From Pseudomonadota bacterium (GTDB taxonomy: Bacteria; Pseudomonadota; Gammaproteobacteria; Burkholderiales; Burkholderiaceae_C), in contig JAEXBL010000333.1 of assembly GCA_023394015.1 (NCBI GenBank), positions 1 to 6,451 on the forward strand: a DNA stretch of 6,451 nt, given 5' to 3'. The notes under the pieces are model-generated. The model was not told where the DNA came from and did not search any database. It was given only the letters and a program-made list of their open reading frames with translations. Positions 4,213-6,451 of this stretch are shown piece after piece. Positions within the stretch are counted from its first letter, which is position 1; every line of letters starts with the position of its first letter. A program made the translations under genes and the position numbers.

Positions 4213-6036
4213 TCACTGGCCTGCGTCCTTGGCCCACCAGGCATCGATGGCCCAGGCCTCCCCCCGAAAGTAAGGCGGCGTCACGGCGGGCTTTTGCAGC
4301 CTTGCGGCGTTGTACGCCATGCGGTGCGTGCCGCTGAACCACTGCGGGATGAAAACGTGGCTGTGCGTGATCACGCGCTCCAGCGCGTGGCAGGCGGCCA
4401 GGTAGTCGGGCTTCGTCTTGGCGCCGACCAAGTGGTCGAGGATGGCGTCCACAGCCGGGCTTTTCACGCCGGCCAGGTTGCCGGAATCCTCGGTGTCCGC
4501 GGCCTGGCTGCCGAACAGGTCGGCGTATTCCTGGCCGGGGTTGGCGCTGCCCTGGTAGGCGATGGTGGTGATGTCAAAGTCGAACTTCTGCAGGCGCTGC
4601 TGGTACAGCGCGAAATCCACCGGGCGAAAGCGCAAGCTGATGCCCAGCTTTTCCAGGTTGCGCATCCAGGGCGCGACGACGCGGGCGCCGCCCTCGTTGC
4701 TGTCCAGGTATTCGAGCACGAAGGGCTGGCCCTGGGCGTTGCGCAGCGCGCCGTTCCGTACCGTCCAGCCGGCGTCGGCCAGCAGTTGCTGCGCGCGGCG
4801 CAGGTTTTCGCGCAGGCCGCCGACGGTGGAGTCTTGCGGTCGGTCGGTGCGTGGCGGCTCGTAGGCGGGGCCGAAGGCAGCGTCGGGGATCTGACTGCGC
4901 CAGGGTTCGAGCAGCGCCAATTCCTCAGGCGACGGCGTGCCGGTGGCAGCGCACGAGGTGTTGCCGAACAGGCCGCGCACGCGCTGGTACGAGTTGTAGA
5001 ACATCTGGCGGTTCATCCACTCGTAATCCACCGCCAGGCCCAGCGCCTGGCGCACGCGCACGTCTTGCAACAGCGGCCGGCGCGTGTTGAGCACGTAGCT
5101 TTGAAAGCCGGTGGGCAGCTTGTGTTCGAACTCGCCCTTGACCAACTCGCCCGAGTCGAAGCGCTTGCCGTTCACGCGGCGCGCCCAGTCGCCGGCGGAG
5201 TAAAACGCCATCAGGTCGAACTCGCCCGCCTTCAGCGCCTCCAGCCGGGCGGTGTTGTCCTTGTAGATCTTGACCAGGATGCGGTCGAAGTTGGCGGTGC
5301 CGCGGCGCACGTTCAGATCGCGCGCCCAGTAGTCGGGGTCGCGCACGTAGGTGATGTCCTTGCCGAACTTCACCGGGCCAATCTTGTACGGCCCGCTGCC
5401 GATCGGCAGGTCCATCACCACCTGGTCGAAGGGCTTGGGTTTTCCGTTTTCCATGCCCCACTGCCGGCTGAACACGGGCAGTCCGCCCACGGTGAGCGGC
5501 AGCTCGCGGTTGGGCCGCTTGAAGCGGTAGCGCACGGTGCGCTCGCCCAGCACGTCGACACCGGCGACATCAATCAGCAGCGTCTTCCAGGCGGGCGAGG
5601 TGTGCGGGCAGACCAGGGTGTCGTAGCTGTGCTTCACATCCGCCGCCAGCACGGCATCGCCGTTGTGAAAGCGCGCTTCGCGGCGCAGCCTGAAGGTGGC
5701 CGACAGCCCATCGGCCGCCACCGCCACGTCCTCGGCCAGCAGGCCGTAGCCGGCGCCCTCCTCGTCCAGCGAGCCGGTGAGCAGGCTGTCGAACATCAGC
5801 TGGCTCAGGTAGGCCGGCGCTGCGCCGCGGATGGTGAAGGGGTTGTACTTGTCGAAGGTGGACAGGCGCAGGTTGCTGACCAGCCGGATCTCGCCGCCCT
5901 TGGGCGCGTCGGGGTTGACGTAGTCGAAGTGGGCAAAGCCGGGCGGGTACTTCATGTCGCCCCACCGCGCGTAGCCGTGGGCAGACCAGGCCGGGGCGCT
6001 GCACAGCAGACCGAGGGCGACAAACAGGGCACGCAT
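4213..6036 (-). CDS. yejA: YejA-type periplasmic peptide-binding protein
   Basis: This complete 607-residue extracellular solute-binding protein of the SBP_bac_5 family is nearly the same length as E. coli YejA. Residues 1 to about 18-19 are a signal peptide (MRALFVALGLLCSAPAWSA) exporting it to the periplasm. Family segments follow: HFDYVNPDAPKGG (36-48), FHNGDAVLAADVKHSYDTL (123-141), GSGPYKIG (213-220), DPDYWARDLNVRRG (233-246), ALKAGEFDL (267-275), VRQALGLAVDYEWMNRQMFY (328-347) and LNEAGW-like LLADAGW (418-424). It captures oligopeptides and peptide-linked compounds and delivers them to YejB/YejE. Microcin C in E. coli is the known case; the substrate here is unknown. The ATG at 6036 fits the signal peptide, though no strong ribosome site is seen. 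The gene diverges from fabI across 38 bp and is followed after 42 nt by ccdA. Confidence 0.95.
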   Translation of the reverse strand: MRALFVALGLLCSAPAWSAHGYARWGDMKYPPGFAHFDYVNPDAPKGGEIRLVSNLRLSTFDKYNPFTIRGAAPAYLSQLMFDSLLTGSLDEEGAGYGLLAEDVAVAADGLSATFRLRREARFHNGDAVLAADVKHSYDTLVCPHTSPAWKTLLIDVAGVDVLGERTVRYRFKRPNRELPLTVGGLPVFSRQWGMENGKPKPFDQVVMDLPIGSGPYKIGPVKFGKDITYVRDPDYWARDLNVRRGTANFDRILVKIYKDNTARLEALKAGEFDLMAFYSAGDWARRVNGKRFDSGELVKGEFEHKLPTGFQSYVLNTRRPLLQDVRVRQALGLAVDYEWMNRQMFYNSYQRVRGLFGNTSCAATGTPSPEELALLEPWRSQIPDAAFGPAYEPPRTDRPQDSTVGGLRENLRRAQQLLADAGWTVRNGALRNAQGQPFVLEYLDSNEGGARVVAPWMRNLEKLGISLRFRPVDFALYQQRLQKFDFDITTIAYQGSANPGQEYADLFGSQAADTEDSGNLAGVKSPAVDAILDHLVGAKTKPDYLAACHALERVITHSHVFIPQWFSGTHRMAYNAARLQKPAVTPPYFRGEAWAIDAWWAKDAGQ

Positions 6037-6074
6037 GCGACAATTCTGCCGCTATTTTTCGAGGAGCTAGACCC
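6037..6074. promoter_or_regulatory. 38-bp divergent yejA/fabI intergenic region
   Basis: The gap is too short for two full promoters, so promoter elements must reach into the coding regions. For fabI, GCGACA (6017-6022) and GACAAT (6039-6044) form a weak -35/-10 pair with 16-bp spacing, each 4/6 to consensus. The fabI ribosome site GAGGAG (6061-6066) lies 8 nt before its ATG. No convincing yejA promoter was found on the minus strand; CAGAAT (6043-6048) is the best -10-like sequence and it has no -35 partner. Confidence 0.35.
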
Positions 6075-6451
6075 ATGACGAATCCCACCGGCTTTCTGGC
6101 GGGCAAGAAGCTGCTGATCACCGGCGTGCTGTCCAACCGATCCATCGCCTACGGTATTGCGCGCGCCTGCCGCAACCAGGGCGCCGAGCTGGCCTTCAGC
6201 TACGTGGGCGAGCGATTCAAGGACCGCATCACCGATTTCGCGGCCGAGTTCGATTCCAAGCTGGTGTTCGACTGCGACGTGGGCAGCGACGAGCAGATCG
6301 AGCGCATGTTTGCCGACCTCGCCAAGACCTGGCCGACCTTCGACGGCTTCGTGCACGCCATCAGCTTTGCGCCGCGCGAGGCGATTGCGGGCAACTTTTT
6401 CGACGGCCTGAGCCGCGAGAACTATCGCATCGCGCACGACATCAGCGCCTA
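6075..6451 (+). CDS. fabI: Enoyl-[acyl-carrier-protein] reductase (NADH), FabI, N-terminal part (cut by window end)
   Basis: The first 125 residues of FabI are visible, about half the usual 260. FabI is the cytoplasmic short-chain dehydrogenase family enzyme that completes each fatty-acid elongation cycle by reducing trans-2-enoyl-ACP. Its nucleotide-binding motif ITGVLSNRSIAYGIA (15-29) has the FabI-type GxxxxxSIxxG spacing. GAELAFSYVGERFKDRI (36-52), CDV (67-69) and FVHAISFAPREAI (92-104) also match. The catalytic Tyr and Lys lie beyond the window. The ATG at 6075 has a clear ribosome site, GAGGAG, 8 nt upstream. Ser97 stands where E. coli has Gly93, a position whose substitution is linked to diazaborine and triclosan resistance. 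The gene is on the opposite strand from the importer and functionally unrelated to it. Confidence 0.95.
   Translation, partial: MTNPTGFLAGKKLLITGVLSNRSIAYGIARACRNQGAELAFSYVGERFKDRITDFAAEFDSKLVFDCDVGSDEQIERMFADLAKTWPTFDGFVHAISFAPREAIAGNFFDGLSRENYRIAHDISA

Noticed and set aside
5998..6006. Lipoprotein signal at Cys12 of YejA
   Set aside because: The residues before Cys12 (Gly-Leu-Leu) do not match a lipobox, and a normal signal-peptidase site follows near residues 18-19.
4162..6078. 638-codon open frame on the plus strand opposite yejA
   Set aside because: It mirrors yejA, and its Arg/Ala/Val/His-rich translation matches no family. High GC at third codon positions removes stops on the opposite strand.
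1..6451. tRNA, rRNA, CRISPR array, insertion sequence or phage genes
   Set aside because: No cloverleaf-like segment, spaced repeat array, transposase or phage protein was recognised on either strand, and no clear target-site duplication was seen around the toxin-antitoxin inserts.

Overview
The window is GC-rich bacterial chromosome, tightly packed, with protein-level resemblance to betaproteobacteria of the order Burkholderiales (Comamonadaceae-like). This placement rests on the style of the FabI, YejA/YejB/YejE and acetyl-CoA hydrolase/transferase proteins and on strong G/C third-position codon use. It is an inference; no marker gene for taxonomy is present.

All genes except the last lie on the minus strand, so the locus reads from right to left. 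At the right edge, fabI (enoyl-ACP reductase, fatty-acid synthesis, cut by the window end) runs on the plus strand and diverges from yejA across only 38 bp. Leftward from there come: yejA (periplasmic peptide-binding protein, 4213-6036); a ccdA-ccdB type toxin-antitoxin pair (3919-4170, 3572-3901); yejB (inner-membrane permease, 2534-3565, TTG start 6 nt after the ccdB stop); a 240-bp intergenic region with a candidate promoter and several inverted repeats; an acetyl-CoA hydrolase/CoA-transferase (998-2293); a ribbon-helix-helix antitoxin and PIN-domain toxin pair (609-932, 184-612); and the first 63 codons of yejE (second permease, 1-191, cut by the window start).

The main point is the arrangement. 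In the classic case yejA, yejB, yejE and yejF form one peptide-importer operon. Here two unrelated toxin-antitoxin modules and a CoA-transferase gene lie among the transporter genes. The ccdAB pair fills nearly all the space between yejA and yejB. The RHH/PIN pair is joined to yejE by stop-start overlaps (GTGA, then ATGGCTGA), so yejE appears to be translated as the third gene of a toxin-antitoxin operon. Each module has a palindromic, operator-like element over a -10-like sequence just before its antitoxin gene: paired ATGCGCAT octamers for ccdA, and TGTCAT-N7-ATGACA over a strong TTGACT-18-TACAAT promoter for the RHH gene. If the antitoxins autoregulate as their families usually do, parts of the importer are under toxin-antitoxin control.

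Other points: FabI carries Ser at the position of E. coli Gly93, a site linked to triclosan and diazaborine resistance. The coding strand of yejB holds a dense run of G-tracts. No tRNA, rRNA, CRISPR array or insertion sequence was seen.
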